Shown: positions 1 through 9,317 of the stretch, one piece after another | Numbering within the stretch: the first letter of the stretch is position 1 | Layout of the letters: every line of letters starts with the position of its first letter | From: Variovorax gracilis | Lineage (GTDB): Bacteria; Pseudomonadota; Gammaproteobacteria; Burkholderiales; Burkholderiaceae_C | DNA length: 64,000 nucleotides | Assembly (NCBI RefSeq): GCF_030317115.1 | Contig: NZ_JASZYF010000002.1 | Span: forward strand, 372,001-436,000 | Direction of reading: 5' to 3' | The notes under the pieces: model-generated | What the model was told of the DNA's origin: nothing | The model's input: the letters and a program-made list of their open reading frames with translations, nothing else | Databases searched by the model: none | Position numbers and translations under genes: made by a program

Positions 1-1361
1 GCGAAACACCGTCCGACGTGCTCGAAGCCACTCCCATCGCGGTCAGCGTTGCCGGCCGCATGATGCTCAAGCGGGTGATGGGCAAGGCCAGCTTCGCGAC
101 GATCCAGGACGCCACGGGTCGCATCCAGCTCTACATCACGCGAGACGCGGTCGGCGAAGAGGCCTACGCCGAATTCAAGCACTGGGACCTCGGGGACATC
201 GTCGGCGCCGAAGGCTCGGCGTTCAAGACCAAGACCGGGGAGCTCTCGGTCAAGGTCACGAAGCTGCGGCTCTTGACCAAGAGCCTGCGTCCGCTGCCGG
301 ACAAGTTCCACGGCATGGCCGACCAGGAGCAGAAGTATCGCCAGCGCTATGTCGACCTGATCACCGATTCCACCGCGCGCGAGCGTTTCGCAGCCCGCAG
401 CCGCGCCGTCAGCGCGTTGCGCGAGTTCATGGTGGCCAACGACTTCCTCGAAGTCGAGACGCCCATGCTGCACCCCATTCCAGGCGGAGCGAACGCCAAG
501 CCCTTCAAGACGCACCACAACGCCCTGGACCAGGAGATGTTCCTGCGCATCGCCCCCGAGCTGTACCTCAAGCGGCTGATCGTCGGCGGCTTCGAGCGCG
601 TGTTCGAGATCAACCGGAGCTACCGCAATGAAGGCATCTCCGTGCGGCACAACCCCGAGTTCACCATGATGGAGTTCTACGCGGCCTACTGGAACTACCG
701 CGACCTGATGGACTTCACCGAAACGCTGATCCGCACGATCGCCGACAAGGCGGTGGGCACGCAGCAACTGACTTACCAGGGCAAGGCGGTCGACCTGAGC
801 CAGCCCTTCGAGCGACTGACGATCCGCGAGGCGATCCTCAAGCACACCGATGCCGGCACGAACGTGGATGACGCCACCTGGCTCGTCAACGCGCTGCGCA
901 AGATCGGCCTGAGCGAGGAAAAGGACAAGCTCTCGCAACGCAGCCTGGCCAGCCTGCAGGTGATGTACTTCGAGGAGACGGTCGAGGAAAAGCTCTGGCA
1001 ACCGACCTTCATCATGGAGCACCCCACCGAGATCTCGCCGCTCGCACGGGCCAACGACGAGCGCCCGGAGGTCACGGAGCGCTTCGAGCTCTACATCACC
1101 GGTCGCGAGTTCGGCAACGGCTTCAGCGAGCTGAATGACGCCGAGGACCAGGCCACGCGATTCAATGCGCAGGTCGCGGCCAAGGACAGCGGCGACGACG
1201 AGGCGATGTTCTACGACCACGACTTCGTGCGCGCGCTCGAATACGGCATGCCCCCGACCGGCGGCTGCGGCATCGGCATCGACCGCCTGATGATGCTGCT
1301 GACCGACTCGCCGAGCATCCGCGACGTGATCCTGTTCCCTGCGCTGCGTCGGGAATCTTGA
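1..1361 (+). CDS. lysS: Lysine--tRNA ligase, class II (5' end outside window)
   Basis: Charges tRNA-Lys with lysine in the cytoplasm. The reading frame is open from base 3, so the N-terminal part of the OB-fold anticodon-binding domain lies outside the window. What remains shows that domain (about the first 110 residues) and then the class II catalytic core: motif 2 with [13 protein letters not shown] and motif 3 with [11 protein letters not shown] near the C-terminus. About 450 residues are visible, against roughly 500 for the family. The TGA stop overlaps the TTG start of the next gene in a TTGA tetramer, which suggests translational coupling. The identity is clear from the motifs. Confidence 0.96.
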   Translation, partial: ETPSDVLEATPIAVSVAGRMMLKRVMGKASFATIQDATGRIQLYITRDAVGEEAYAEFKHWDLGDIVGAEGSAFKTKTGELSVKVTKLRLLTKSLRPLPDKFHGMADQEQKYRQRYVDLITDSTARERFAARSRAVSALREFMVANDFLEVETPMLHPIPGGANAKPFKTHHNALDQEMFLRIAPELYLKRLIVGGFERVFEINRSYRNEGISVRHNPEFTMMEFYAAYWNYRDLMDFTETLIRTIADKAVGTQQLTYQGKAVDLSQPFERLTIREAILKHTDAGTNVDDATWLVNALRKIGLSEEKDKLSQRSLASLQVMYFEETVEEKLWQPTFIMEHPTEISPLARANDERPEVTERFELYITGREFGNGFSELNDAEDQATRFNAQVAAKDSGDDEAMFYDHDFVRALEYGMPPTGGCGIGIDRLMMLLTDSPSIRDVILFPALRRES

Positions 1362-2635
1362 GCACGCACGCACCCGCCATCGGGATCGACTTCGGCACGT
1401 CGAACTCCGCGGTCGCCTTCGTGGCGGACAACGGGTTGGCGCGTCCGTTGACGCTGGAAGGCTCCGCCACCGCCATCCCGACCGCCCTCTTCTTCAACGC
1501 CGAGGATCGCACCACGCACTTCGGACGCGATGCCATCGCGCACTACCTGTCGGGCACCGAAGGCCGGCTGATGCGCTCGCTGAAGAGCCTGCTGGGCAGC
1601 TCGCTCATGCAGGAGCAGACCGAGATCCTCAACGAGCGGGTCAGCTTCGAGGACATCGTCACGCTCTTCCTTGCGGAACTCGGCGCGCGCGCTCGCAAGC
1701 AGTTGGGCGCGCAACCCGGGCGTGTGGTGATCGGCCGGCCGGTCCGCTTCGTCGACGACGACGAAGAACGCGACAGGCTGGCGGAAGACACCTTGCGCCG
1801 GGCTGCGGTGAACGCCGGTCTCGGCGACGTCGAGTTCCAGTACGAACCGATCGCGGCGGCCTTCGACTACGAACGGCGCGTCAGCCGCGAATCGCTGGTA
1901 CTGATCGTCGACATCGGCGGCGGCACGTCCGACTTCACCGTCGTGCGTCTGGGCCCCGAGCGCACCGCTCGCGCCGACCGGGCCAGCGACGTGCTGGCCA
2001 CCACCGGCGTGCACATCGGCGGCACCGACTACGACCAGCGCCTGAGTCTCGAGTGCGTGATGCCGCAGCTCGGCTTCCGGCACATCGGGCCTCAGGGCCG
2101 CGAGGTTCCGAGCCGGACCTTCTTCGACCTGTCGTCCTGGCATCTGATCAACTGGCTCTACACGCCGAAAGCCATCCGGCAGGTGCAGGACCTGCGCACC
2201 AGCTACCTCGACATGCGCCTGCACGAGCGGCTGGTGAATGTGCTGGTCGATCGGCAAGGCCACCGCATCGCCAGCGAGGTCGAGGAGGCCAAGATCCGCA
2301 CCTCCATGACGAACGATGGCGTGGCGATCGACCTGTCTTGCGCGGAACCTGGCCTGAGCGCGGCACTCGGCGCCGACGACATGGCGCGGCATCTTGCAGC
2401 GCTGCTCGACAGCGTGGTGGCCTGCGCACGTGACTGCGTCCGGCGCGCGGACCTCGCGGGCGGCAAGCTCGACGCGATCTACCTGACCGGCGGCTCCTCC
2501 GCATTGCGGCCCTTCCAGGGTGCGCTGCGGGCTGCGTTTCCGGGCACGGACCTGGTCGAGGGCGACCTGTTCGGCGGCGTTGCCGCCGGCCTGGCCTACG
2601 CCGCGGCCAACGCGCGCACGCCGCAACCCGCATGA
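1358..2635 (+). CDS. yegD: Hsp70-family protein, YegD type
   Basis: A 425-residue actin/Hsp70-fold ATPase. The phosphate-1 motif [12 protein letters not shown] is at the N-terminus, phosphate-2 [11 protein letters not shown] is near residue 180, and the adenosine motif [11 protein letters not shown] is near the C-terminus. There is no room for a DnaK-like substrate-binding domain, so this is the short YegD-type relative rather than a general chaperone. I chose the TTG start at 1358 because it overlaps the lysS stop (TTGA) and the Hsp70 fold begins seven codons later, with no better start nearby. Its own stop overlaps the next ATG (ATGA). The client is unknown. Family confidence is high, function low. 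Confidence 0.85.
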   Translation: MSTHAPAIGIDFGTSNSAVAFVADNGLARPLTLEGSATAIPTALFFNAEDRTTHFGRDAIAHYLSGTEGRLMRSLKSLLGSSLMQEQTEILNERVSFEDIVTLFLAELGARARKQLGAQPGRVVIGRPVRFVDDDEERDRLAEDTLRRAAVNAGLGDVEFQYEPIAAAFDYERRVSRESLVLIVDIGGGTSDFTVVRLGPERTARADRASDVLATTGVHIGGTDYDQRLSLECVMPQLGFRHIGPQGREVPSRTFFDLSSWHLINWLYTPKAIRQVQDLRTSYLDMRLHERLVNVLVDRQGHRIASEVEEAKIRTSMTNDGVAIDLSCAEPGLSAALGADDMARHLAALLDSVVACARDCVRRADLAGGKLDAIYLTGGSSALRPFQGALRAAFPGTDLVEGDLFGGVAAGLAYAAANARTPQPA

Positions 2636-3141
2636 AGTACCTCGCCGCGTACCCCGCGGCGCTGCGCGCCCAGGTCGAGCAGCTGGTCGTGCAAGGGCGT
2701 CTCGGCGAGTGGCTGCTCAAGCGCTACGGCAGCACGCACGACATCCGCACCGACCGCGCGCTCTACGACTATGTCAACGATCTCAAGAGCCAGTTCATGC
2801 GGAACGCCGAGCCGCTCTCCAAGGTCGCCTTCGACAACAAGCTCCACGTGATCCGCAACGCGCTCGGCACTCACACGACCGTCTCGCGCGTGCAGGGAAG
2901 CCGGCTGAAATCCAAGCGCGAGATCCGCGTGGCGAGCCTGTTCAAGGAAGTGCCTGCCGAATGGCTGCGCATGATCGTCGTGCATGAGCTTGCGCACATG
3001 AAGGAGCGCGAGCATGACAAGGCCTTCTATCAGCTCTGCGCCCATATGGAGCCGGACTACCATCAGCTGGAATTCGACCTGCGCCTGTACCTGACGCACC
3101 TCGACGGCGGCGGCGAGCGGCTCTGGTCGGCTGCGGCCTGA
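2632..3141 (+). CDS. YgjP-like zinc metallopeptidase domain protein
   Basis: A 169-residue protein with a gluzincin-type HELAH motif (His118, Glu119, His122) followed by KEREHD, whose His128 fits the third ligand of YgjP/WLM-type domains. There is no signal peptide or membrane segment, so it is probably cytoplasmic. The substrate is unknown; family members are annotated as putative metal-dependent hydrolases. It overlaps the Hsp70 gene by ATGA, so a chaperone-like ATPase and a putative protease are likely made together. Its stop codon lies within a hairpin shared with the convergent nagZ end. Confidence 0.82.
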   Translation: MKYLAAYPAALRAQVEQLVVQGRLGEWLLKRYGSTHDIRTDRALYDYVNDLKSQFMRNAEPLSKVAFDNKLHVIRNALGTHTTVSRVQGSRLKSKREIRVASLFKEVPAEWLRMIVVHELAHMKEREHDKAFYQLCAHMEPDYHQLEFDLRLYLTHLDGGGERLWSAAA

Positions 3142-3158
3142 GGGCTCACGCCCAGGCC
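3135..3158. terminator. Hairpin between convergent ygjP-like gene and nagZ
   Basis: GGCCT and AGGCC arms enclose GGGC and GCCC arms with a TCAC loop and a two-base bulge. The structure covers the stop codon of the + strand gene and reaches the first base of the nagZ stop region on the other strand. There is no T-run on either side, so it is at best a weak or factor-assisted bidirectional terminator. Confidence 0.4.
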
Positions 3159-4231
3159 TAGGGACGCGGCAGCATCCCGATGGCGCATCGGTACACGGGT
3201 GATTGCTGCAGCGCGGCCCAATCCGATGCGGGAGCACAAGGCAGAAGGCTTCGCCGGCGCAGCTCACTGGCTGCATTCGGCACCCACCTGCCACTGCGCT
3301 GCGCAGCGGCGAAACCGTCGAGCAGTTCGTCCAGCGCGGCGCCCTCGCCCACGCTCTGGTTGCACAGCAAGGCCAGGTCACAGCCCGCCCCGAGTGCGGC
3401 GAGCGCAGCATCGGTGTAGCTCAGCAGTTCACCCTGCGCGCGGCGCGCAGCCTCCATGCTCAGGTCGTCGCTGAACACAGCGCCCTCGAACGCAAGCTTG
3501 TCGCGCAGAACCTGCTGCAGCCACTTCGCCGAGAAGCCGGCCGGCCGATCGTCCACCTTGGGATAGATCACGTGGGCCGGCATCACGGCGGCGAGCGTGC
3601 CGGTCAGCCAGTCGTAGGGGCGCGCATCGTCGGCGAGGATCGCCTTGAGGCTGCGCCGGTCCACGGGGATCGCGACGTGGGAATCGGCCTTGACGAAACC
3701 GTGCCCCGGAAAGTGCTTCCCGCAATTGGCCATGCCCGCTTGCAGCAGACCGTGCATCAGGCTGCGGGCCAGCATCGCGACCACGCGCGGATCGCGGTGA
3801 AAGCTGCGGTCGCCGATCACGCTGCTTTCGCCATAGTCGAGGTCGAGCACCGGCGTGAAGCTGAAATCGACGCCGCATGCCCGAAGCTCGGCTGCCAGGA
3901 CGTGGCCGCATGCGACGGCGACCTGGGTAGCACGCAGGGCATCGTCCATCCAGAGCTCGCCGAGCACGCGCATCGACGGCAGGCGCGTGAAGCCGTCGGT
4001 GCGAAAGCGCTGCACGCGGCCGCCTTCATGGTCGACGCAGATCAGGATATCGGGGCGCAACGCCTTGATCTCGGCGTTCAGGGCAGTCATCTGAGCCCGG
4101 TCATGCCAGTTGCGCGCGAAATGGATCACGCCGCCCACCAGCGGGTCGGCGAGCCGGCGGCGATCGGCCGCAGTCAGTTCGGTGCCCGCGACGTCGATGA
4201 TCAGCGGGGCATGCAGTGCGTTGTCATTCAT
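3158..4231 (-). CDS. nagZ: Beta-N-acetylhexosaminidase (peptidoglycan recycling)
   Basis: GH3 hydrolase that removes N-acetylglucosamine from 1,6-anhydromuropeptides in the cytoplasm during cell-wall recycling. At 357 residues it has the normal single-domain length. The NagZ signature KHFPGHG is at 172-178, followed by the Asp183-Ser-His185 acid/base dyad. The nucleophile is in FSDDLSM at about 253-259. There is no signal peptide, as expected. It overlaps acpS by four bases (ATGA) and is the last gene of the long - strand run. Confidence 0.95.
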   Translation of the reverse strand: MNDNALHAPLIIDVAGTELTAADRRRLADPLVGGVIHFARNWHDRAQMTALNAEIKALRPDILICVDHEGGRVQRFRTDGFTRLPSMRVLGELWMDDALRATQVAVACGHVLAAELRACGVDFSFTPVLDLDYGESSVIGDRSFHRDPRVVAMLARSLMHGLLQAGMANCGKHFPGHGFVKADSHVAIPVDRRSLKAILADDARPYDWLTGTLAAVMPAHVIYPKVDDRPAGFSAKWLQQVLRDKLAFEGAVFSDDLSMEAARRAQGELLSYTDAALAALGAGCDLALLCNQSVGEGAALDELLDGFAAAQRSGRWVPNAASELRRRSLLPCAPASDWAALQQSPVYRCAIGMLPRP

Positions 4232-4623
4232 TGGTGGCGTTCGACCACGACGAAGCTCGCCGCGTAGTCGGTTTCATCGGTGACAGTCACGTGGGCGCTC
4301 AGGCCCTCCGCTTCGAACCATTCCTTGAGGCCGCCGTGCAGAACGATCACGGGCTTGCCGCTCTTCAGGTTGGCGATCTCGCACAGACGCCAGCTCATCG
4401 GCATGTGCATGCCCGTGCCAATGGCCTTGCTGAATGCTTCCTTGGCCGAGAAGCGCGTGGCCAGGTAGCGCAGGCCGCGTTGTGGCCAACGCGCGCTGCG
4501 GGCCTGCCAGATCGCGTACTCGGCGTCGCTCAGGACCCTCTGCGCAAAGCGATCGCCCTGGCGCTCGAAGGTCGCGGCGATGCGCCGGACGTCGCAGATG
4601 TCGGTGCCGATGCCGTAAATCAC
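4228..4623 (-). CDS. acpS: Holo-[acyl-carrier-protein] synthase
   Basis: Transfers the phosphopantetheine arm of CoA to the serine of apo-ACP, activating the carrier used by the fab enzymes encoded upstream in the same run. It has 131 residues, the typical length. The N-terminal GIGTDICDV holds the metal-binding Asp8, and [11 protein letters not shown] around residue 60 holds the catalytic Glu. ATGA overlaps at both ends (with pdxJ and nagZ) show tight coupling. This pdxJ-acpS arrangement is widespread in proteobacteria. Confidence 0.95.
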   Translation of the reverse strand: MIYGIGTDICDVRRIAATFERQGDRFAQRVLSDAEYAIWQARSARWPQRGLRYLATRFSAKEAFSKAIGTGMHMPMSWRLCEIANLKSGKPVIVLHGGLKEWFEAEGLSAHVTVTDETDYAASFVVVERHQ

Positions 4624-5375
4624 TTGGCGTCGGCGATGCGCTGCAGGTACTCGCGCGTCGCCGCCGTGTAGCCGAGTTCCAGCGAGTCGGCGACGAAGGC
4701 ATGGCCGATCGACACCTCGCGCACGGCCGGAACGGAACGCAGGAACTCGGTCAGGTTGTCGCGGCTGAGGTCATGGCCGGCATTGACTTCGAGGCCGGCG
4801 GCGTGCGCCGCGCGCGCCGCGTCGACATAGAGCTTCAGCACGGCATCCGCCTTGGGGGTGTCGCGGGACGCGGCGTAGCCCTCGGTGTAGAGCTCGATCC
4901 GGTCGGCGCCCACGGCCTTGGCCGCGGCCATCATGTCGGGATTCGGGTCCATGAACAGGCTCACACGCACGCCCAGCGCCCGCGTTTCGGCGATCAGCGG
5001 CCGCAGGCGTTCGGCATCCTCGGGGAAGCTCCACCCGTGGTCGCTGGTCGACTGGGTCTCGCTGTCGGGCACGAAAGTGGCCTGATGCGGGCGGAGCTCG
5101 CGCACGAACTCCATCAGGTTGTGAAAAGGGTTGCCTTCGATGTTGAATTCGGCCTTGGGCCAATCCTTGCGCAGCAGCGCGGACAGGTCACGCACGTCCT
5201 GCGGACGGATGTGGCGTTCGTCGGGCCTCGGGTGCACCGTGATGCCGTGCGCGCCGGCATCCAGGCACAGCGCGGCGGCAAAGAGCACGCTCGGGATGCC
5301 GAGCGGCCGGGTGTTGCGCACCAGCGCCACCTTGTTGAGGTTGACGGACAAGGCGGTGGATTTCAGAAGGCTCAT
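4620..5375 (-). CDS. pdxJ: Pyridoxine 5'-phosphate synthase
   Basis: TIM-barrel enzyme that condenses 3-amino-2-oxopropyl phosphate with deoxyxylulose 5-phosphate to make pyridoxine 5'-phosphate, the last step of the DXP-dependent vitamin B6 pathway. It has 251 residues. Recognisable blocks are [14 protein letters not shown] at the start, [12 protein letters not shown] near 45, FNIEGNP near 72, LFMDPNP and NAGHDLSR. The frame is open further upstream, but family homology begins at the ATG at 5375, which also forms an ATGA overlap with the recO stop. Confidence 0.95.
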   Translation of the reverse strand: MSLLKSTALSVNLNKVALVRNTRPLGIPSVLFAAALCLDAGAHGITVHPRPDERHIRPQDVRDLSALLRKDWPKAEFNIEGNPFHNLMEFVRELRPHQATFVPDSETQSTSDHGWSFPEDAERLRPLIAETRALGVRVSLFMDPNPDMMAAAKAVGADRIELYTEGYAASRDTPKADAVLKLYVDAARAAHAAGLEVNAGHDLSRDNLTEFLRSVPAVREVSIGHAFVADSLELGYTAATREYLQRIADAK

Positions 5376-6130
5376 AGGGCTTGCAGGTCTCGCATCATCT
5401 GCCGCGTACGCAGCGTTGCAACGCCGCAATGGTAGTTGAGCGAGGTGCGCAGGAGACTGCGCAATGCGCCGTTGACGCCGGCGCAGGCTCTCAAGGTGGC
5501 GGTGAAGGGCGCGCGATCGTCGAGCGCGGCTTGCAGCACCTGCCAGTCGGCACCTTTCAGCGCGGCCTCGTCGTCGGCCGCTTCGCGCAAACCGGCCTCG
5601 GGCACCAGCGCATAGCGGGCATCGGGCGACAGGGGTGCCAGCGTGAGCGTCTGGGCGTCGAGCGTGGGCAGAAGGCCGACCTCGCGCAGCAGCAACAGCT
5701 CGAAGGCGCGCAGCGCGGCCGATTGAGTGGCGGCCTGCGCGCCCGCATGCTCGCTCGCCAGCACCTGGACCACCGCAGCGTAGGCATCGAACAGCGCCTC
5801 GTGGGGATCGTCGCGGGCCAGGAGGCGCAGCAGGAGTTCGTTGACGTAGTAGCCCGACAGCAGCGCCTCGCCGGTCGGCATCACGTGCCCTCCCATCCAC
5901 TCGGCGCCTTTGAGCGTCCGGATCTCGGCGTCGCCGCTGAAGTTGAGCTGAAGCGGCTGCAGCGGCAACAGCACGGGCCGAAAATTGGAACTGGGCCGCT
6001 TCGCGCCCTTGGCCACGATCGCGATGCGTCCGAGGTGACGCGTGAAGGTTTCGAGGATCAGGCTCGATTCGCTCCAGTCATAGCGATGCAGCACATAGGC
6101 CGGCTCGTGCGAAACGCGCTTTAAGGCCAT
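5372..6130 (-). CDS. recO: DNA repair protein RecO
   Basis: Recombination mediator that, with RecR, helps load RecA on SSB-coated single strands. It has 252 residues: an N-terminal OB fold ([19 protein letters not shown] and [11 protein letters not shown]) and a helical C-terminal domain. No cysteine zinc knuckle is evident, as in many proteobacterial RecO proteins. It is 15 bases downstream of era and overlaps pdxJ by ATGA. The rnc-era-recO order is the conserved arrangement. Confidence 0.93.
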   Translation of the reverse strand: MALKRVSHEPAYVLHRYDWSESSLILETFTRHLGRIAIVAKGAKRPSSNFRPVLLPLQPLQLNFSGDAEIRTLKGAEWMGGHVMPTGEALLSGYYVNELLLRLLARDDPHEALFDAYAAVVQVLASEHAGAQAATQSAALRAFELLLLREVGLLPTLDAQTLTLAPLSPDARYALVPEAGLREAADDEAALKGADWQVLQAALDDRAPFTATLRACAGVNGALRSLLRTSLNYHCGVATLRTRQMMRDLQAL

Positions 6131-6145
6131 ACGCCCGGGGCGTGC

Positions 6146-7114
6146 TCATTCATAGCCGAAGGAGCGGACCCTCGCTTCATCGTCGGCCCATCCGGAACGC
6201 ACCTTGACCCAGAGTTCGATGAAGACCTTGGCGTCCATGAGCTTCTCGAGTTCCTGCCGTGTCTCGGTGCCGATGCGCTTGATGCGCTCGCCCTTGTCGC
6301 CGATGACCATGGCCTTGTGGCCGTCGCGCTCGACGACGATCGTCGCGGCGATCTTGAGCAGCCGCTTATGGCCCTTGCGGGCGGGAGGCTCTTCCTCGAA
6401 CTTGTCGATGATGACGGTGGAGGTGTAGGGAAGCTCGTCGCCGGTCAGGCGGAACAGCTTCTCCCGCACCATTTCGCTGGCAAGGAACTGTTCGCTGCGG
6501 TCCGTCAGTTCATCCTCGGCGTACCACCAGGCTTGCTCAGGCAGGTACTTTTCGCAGATGCCGAACAGGCGCTCGATGTCTTTCGGGTTCTTGGCCGACA
6601 TCGGCACGAACTCGGCGAAGGCGTGCTTCTGCTGCATGGTCTGCAGCCACGGCGCGATGTCGCCGCGGCGATGGACGTTGTCCAGCTTGTTGGCAATCAG
6701 CACCGTCGGGATGCCGGAGCCGAGCAGCTTCAGCACCCGCTCATCCGCCGGCGTGAAGCTGCCGGCTTCGACGACGAACAGGATGAGGTCGACGTCCGAC
6801 ACCGCACCCACCACCGTCTTGTTGAGCGAACGGTTCAGCGCGTTGGCGTGCAGCGTCTGGAAGCCCGGCGTGTCGACGAAGACAAACTGCGTCGCGCCCA
6901 GCGTGCGCATGCCGGTGATGCGATGACGCGTGGTCTGCGCCTTGCGCGAGGTGATGCTGATCTTCTGGCCCACCAGCGCATTGAGCAGCGTCGACTTGCC
7001 CACATTGGGCTTGCCGACGATGGCGACAAGGCCGCAGCGCTGGCCTGTTTCGGCGCCGGGGGCTCCGGCCCCGCCTTCAGGCGCTGGAGGATGGGATTCG
7101 ATGGGGTCGTTCAT
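6146..7114 (-). CDS. era: GTPase Era, 30S ribosome assembly
   Basis: Essential GTPase that binds the 3' end of 16S rRNA and aids small-subunit maturation. It has 322 residues: G1 GKPNVGKST near 34, the G3 motif DTPGF, G4 NKLD, and a C-terminal KH domain around 220-310 ([13 protein letters not shown]). The first 22 or so residues are a Pro/Gly/Ala-rich extension with no known role. The start overlaps the rnc stop (ATGA), so the processing nuclease and the assembly GTPase are coupled. Confidence 0.96.
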   Translation of the reverse strand: MNDPIESHPPAPEGGAGAPGAETGQRCGLVAIVGKPNVGKSTLLNALVGQKISITSRKAQTTRHRITGMRTLGATQFVFVDTPGFQTLHANALNRSLNKTVVGAVSDVDLILFVVEAGSFTPADERVLKLLGSGIPTVLIANKLDNVHRRGDIAPWLQTMQQKHAFAEFVPMSAKNPKDIERLFGICEKYLPEQAWWYAEDELTDRSEQFLASEMVREKLFRLTGDELPYTSTVIIDKFEEEPPARKGHKRLLKIAATIVVERDGHKAMVIGDKGERIKRIGTETRQELEKLMDAKVFIELWVKVRSGWADDEARVRSFGYE

Positions 7115-7809
7115 GGGGATGCCTTCGCGCCGCGCGCCTTGAGCCGGATCAACATGGCCGCCGCGGCGGCCTGCTCACCGGCGCGGCGCGAGCCGCCGAT
7201 GCCGCGCTCGCGAAGGCCCAGTTCAGGCACCTCGCATTCGACATCGAAAGTCTGCTTGTGGGCCGCGCCGAGCGTGCCAACCACGCGATAGACCGGCAGC
7301 TTCATTTTGTGGCCCTGGAGCCATTCCTGCAATTCGGTCTTCGGGTCCTTGGCCGCCGCATCCATGCGCGGGTTGATCTCGACGGATTCGTAGAGGCGGT
7401 GCACCAGCGCCTGCGCGGCGCCATAGCCGGCATCGAGGTAGACCGCGCCGATGACCGCCTCCAGCGCATCGGCCAGGATCGACGGACGATTTTGACCACC
7501 CGAGCGCGACTCGCCTTCGCCAAGACGCAGCAGCGGCGACAGCGACAGCTTGAGCGCCAGTTGGTGCAGCGTGTCCTGCTTGACCAGATTGGCCCGCACG
7601 CGCGACAGATCGCCCTCCGGCAGTGCCGAAAGACGCGCGTAGAGCAGATGCGACACGGCGAGGTTGAGCACCGAATCGCCAAGAAACTCGAGGCGCTCGT
7701 TGTGATCGGCCGAAAAACTGCGGTGCGTCAGCGCCAGTTGAAGCAGCCGAACGTCGGAGAAGGGATGCTGAAGACGCGCCTGCAGCGCGCCAAGCCCAGC
7801 TTCACTCAC
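7111..7809 (-). CDS. rnc: Ribonuclease III
   Basis: Double-strand-specific endonuclease that processes rRNA precursors and structured mRNA. The catalytic signature [11 protein letters not shown] and the second acidic cluster [13 protein letters not shown] are present, followed by a dsRNA-binding domain with [13 protein letters not shown] chose the GTG at 7809 (232 residues, the family's usual size). An ATG at 7854 would give 247 residues but lies within the hairpin repeat at 7841-7950, which looks like inserted non-coding sequence. Neither start has a convincing ribosome-binding site. The catalytic identity is certain; the start is not. Confidence 0.93.
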   Translation of the reverse strand: MSEAGLGALQARLQHPFSDVRLLQLALTHRSFSADHNERLEFLGDSVLNLAVSHLLYARLSALPEGDLSRVRANLVKQDTLHQLALKLSLSPLLRLGEGESRSGGQNRPSILADALEAVIGAVYLDAGYGAAQALVHRLYESVEINPRMDAAAKDPKTELQEWLQGHKMKLPVYRVVGTLGAAHKQTFDVECEVPELGLRERGIGGSRRAGEQAAAAAMLIRLKARGAKASP

Positions 7810-7840
7810 GGCGCGTTCAACGCCATGGCGCAGGCCGGGA

Positions 7841-7950
7841 AAGCCAGGCCCCATCCAGAAACACCGTGGAGCCGGCTTAGCCGGTCCACCGGTGTTGCCC
7901 CCTCCAAGGGGGTGGGCGGCCACACGAAGTGGGCAAGCCTGGGGGTGTGC
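7841..7950 (+). repeat. Dispersed intergenic hairpin repeat, copy 1
   Basis: An element of about 110 bases between the DUF4845 gene and rnc. A long stem (7860-7896: AACACCG/CGGTGTT outer arm, TGGA/TCCA middle, CCGGCT/AGCCGG core) is followed by a short CCCCCT/AGGGGG stem (7898-7912), then the conserved words ACACGAAGTG and AGCCTGGGG. A second copy with the same architecture lies at 42171-42286. It may act as a terminator or mRNA stabiliser between the two genes. It resembles small repeats I recall from Comamonadaceae genomes, but that recollection is unverified. Confidence 0.75.
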
Positions 7951-7952
7951 AT

Positions 7953-8309
7953 TTACTTGGATTGGCCCTGGTATTTCAGGACCAGGTAGGCAGGACCGAA
8001 GAGGTGGATTTCACGATCGTAGGCAAAGGACACGACCACCTTGTCGCCGTCCTTCTTCACGTCGAGATCCCTGCCGCTGACCGATTTGAAGTCGTCGATG
8101 GCCTGGGCACGGTCGAAGATGGCGCGGACTTCCGGCACCGTGGTGCCCTCCTTCGCCCTGTTCGCAGCCTTGGTGATCGCCTGGTATTCGATCAACGTGG
8201 GAATCACCTGCGCAACGACCACGCCGACGCAGGCCACCACGATGGCCACGAACAGCAGCCCCACGAACGAGATGCCGCGCTGTTGATGCCTTGTCTGCTT
8301 TGCTCTCAT
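7953..8309 (-). CDS. DUF4845 single-pass membrane protein
   Basis: A 118-residue protein with a pilin-like N-terminus: a short positive stretch, then [21 protein letters not shown] (about residues 12-32) as one membrane segment. A small extracytoplasmic domain follows. It matches the DUF4845 family usually found between lepB and rnc in beta- and gammaproteobacteria. The pilin-like start without the Gly-Phe-Thr-Leu-Ile-Glu signature argues against a true type IV pilin. No function is established; position beside signal peptidase I may hint at a link to secretion or membrane quality control, which is inference. Confidence 0.8.
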   Translation of the reverse strand: MRAKQTRHQQRGISFVGLLFVAIVVACVGVVVAQVIPTLIEYQAITKAANRAKEGTTVPEVRAIFDRAQAIDDFKSVSGRDLDVKKDGDKVVVSFAYDREIHLFGPAYLVLKYQGQSK

Positions 8310-8342
8310 GCCCTCTACCCCTCGATTGAAACGCTCGAATAT

Positions 8343-9314
8343 TTATTGGAAGCCGCCGATGCGCTTGAAATTGCCGAAATTCATCCAGACCAGGAAGGCT
8401 TTGCCAACGATGTTCCTGTCAGGGACGAATCCCCAATAGCGCGAGTCCAGGGAATTGTCCCGGTTGTCGCCCATCATGAAATAGTGACCCTCGGGCACCT
8501 TGCACACCACGCCTTCAACACTGTAGCGGCAATTCTCCTGATAAGGGAAAGCCATGATCTCGGCTTCGGACAACCCCGCACGGCGGCTGTCGTCATTGAG
8601 CAATTTGTGTTCCTTGTCGCCCAGCTTTTCGGTGTATTGCTTGAGGTAGCGCATGGCCTCCTCGTCAAAATACTCGGGAATCGCATCCTTGCTCACCGGC
8701 TGGCCATTGATCGTCAGCTTCTTGTTGAGGTAGGCCACCTCGTCGCCCGGCACGCCGATCACGCGCTTGATGTAGTCCATGCTCGGCTTGGGCGGGTAAC
8801 GGAAGACCATGACGTCGCCCCGCGCGGGCGGGCGGCCATCGGTGATCTTGGTGTTGATGACCGGCAGGCGCAGGCCGTAGACGAACTTGTTCACCAGGAT
8901 CAGGTCACCGGTGAGTAGGGTCGGCATCATGGAACCGGACGGGATCTTGAACGGCTCGAACAGGAACGAGCGCAGCAGGAACACAGCCAGGATGACGGGA
9001 AACAGGCCGGCAGTCCAATCCAGCCACCACGGTTGCATGACCAGGCGCTCGCGCGCCTTGGTGTCGACGGTATCGACCTGGGTGATTCCCTGTTTTGCGA
9101 GTTCTTCGCGTCGCTGCGCCAGCGATGCGTCGAGCGCCGCCGCAGCGCGACGGCGCTTCGGCAGGAAATAGAAGCGCTCGGCCACCCAATAGATTCCGGT
9201 GACGAGCGTCGCGAGAAACAGCAGCAGCGCGAAGTTGCCTTCGACCACGCCGAAATACCAGGCGCCGATGTACCCTGCAAAGGCTGCAAGGATCAATGAA
9301 GTGAGGAATGCCAT
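8343..9314 (-). CDS. lepB: Signal peptidase I
   Basis: Cleaves signal peptides from exported proteins on the periplasmic face of the inner membrane. It has 323 residues with two N-terminal membrane segments (about 1-22 and 26-45) and another at about 102-119 before the catalytic domain. Ser128 in IPSGSMMPTL is the nucleophile and Lys183 in YIKRVIG the general base. The C-terminal box GDNRDNSLDSRYWG is intact. It lies three bases downstream of lepA, the classic lepA-lepB pair. Confidence 0.96.
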   Translation of the reverse strand: MAFLTSLILAAFAGYIGAWYFGVVEGNFALLLFLATLVTGIYWVAERFYFLPKRRRAAAALDASLAQRREELAKQGITQVDTVDTKARERLVMQPWWLDWTAGLFPVILAVFLLRSFLFEPFKIPSGSMMPTLLTGDLILVNKFVYGLRLPVINTKITDGRPPARGDVMVFRYPPKPSMDYIKRVIGVPGDEVAYLNKKLTINGQPVSKDAIPEYFDEEAMRYLKQYTEKLGDKEHKLLNDDSRRAGLSEAEIMAFPYQENCRYSVEGVVCKVPEGHYFMMGDNRDNSLDSRYWGFVPDRNIVGKAFLVWMNFGNFKRIGGFQ

Positions 9315-9317
9315 CTT

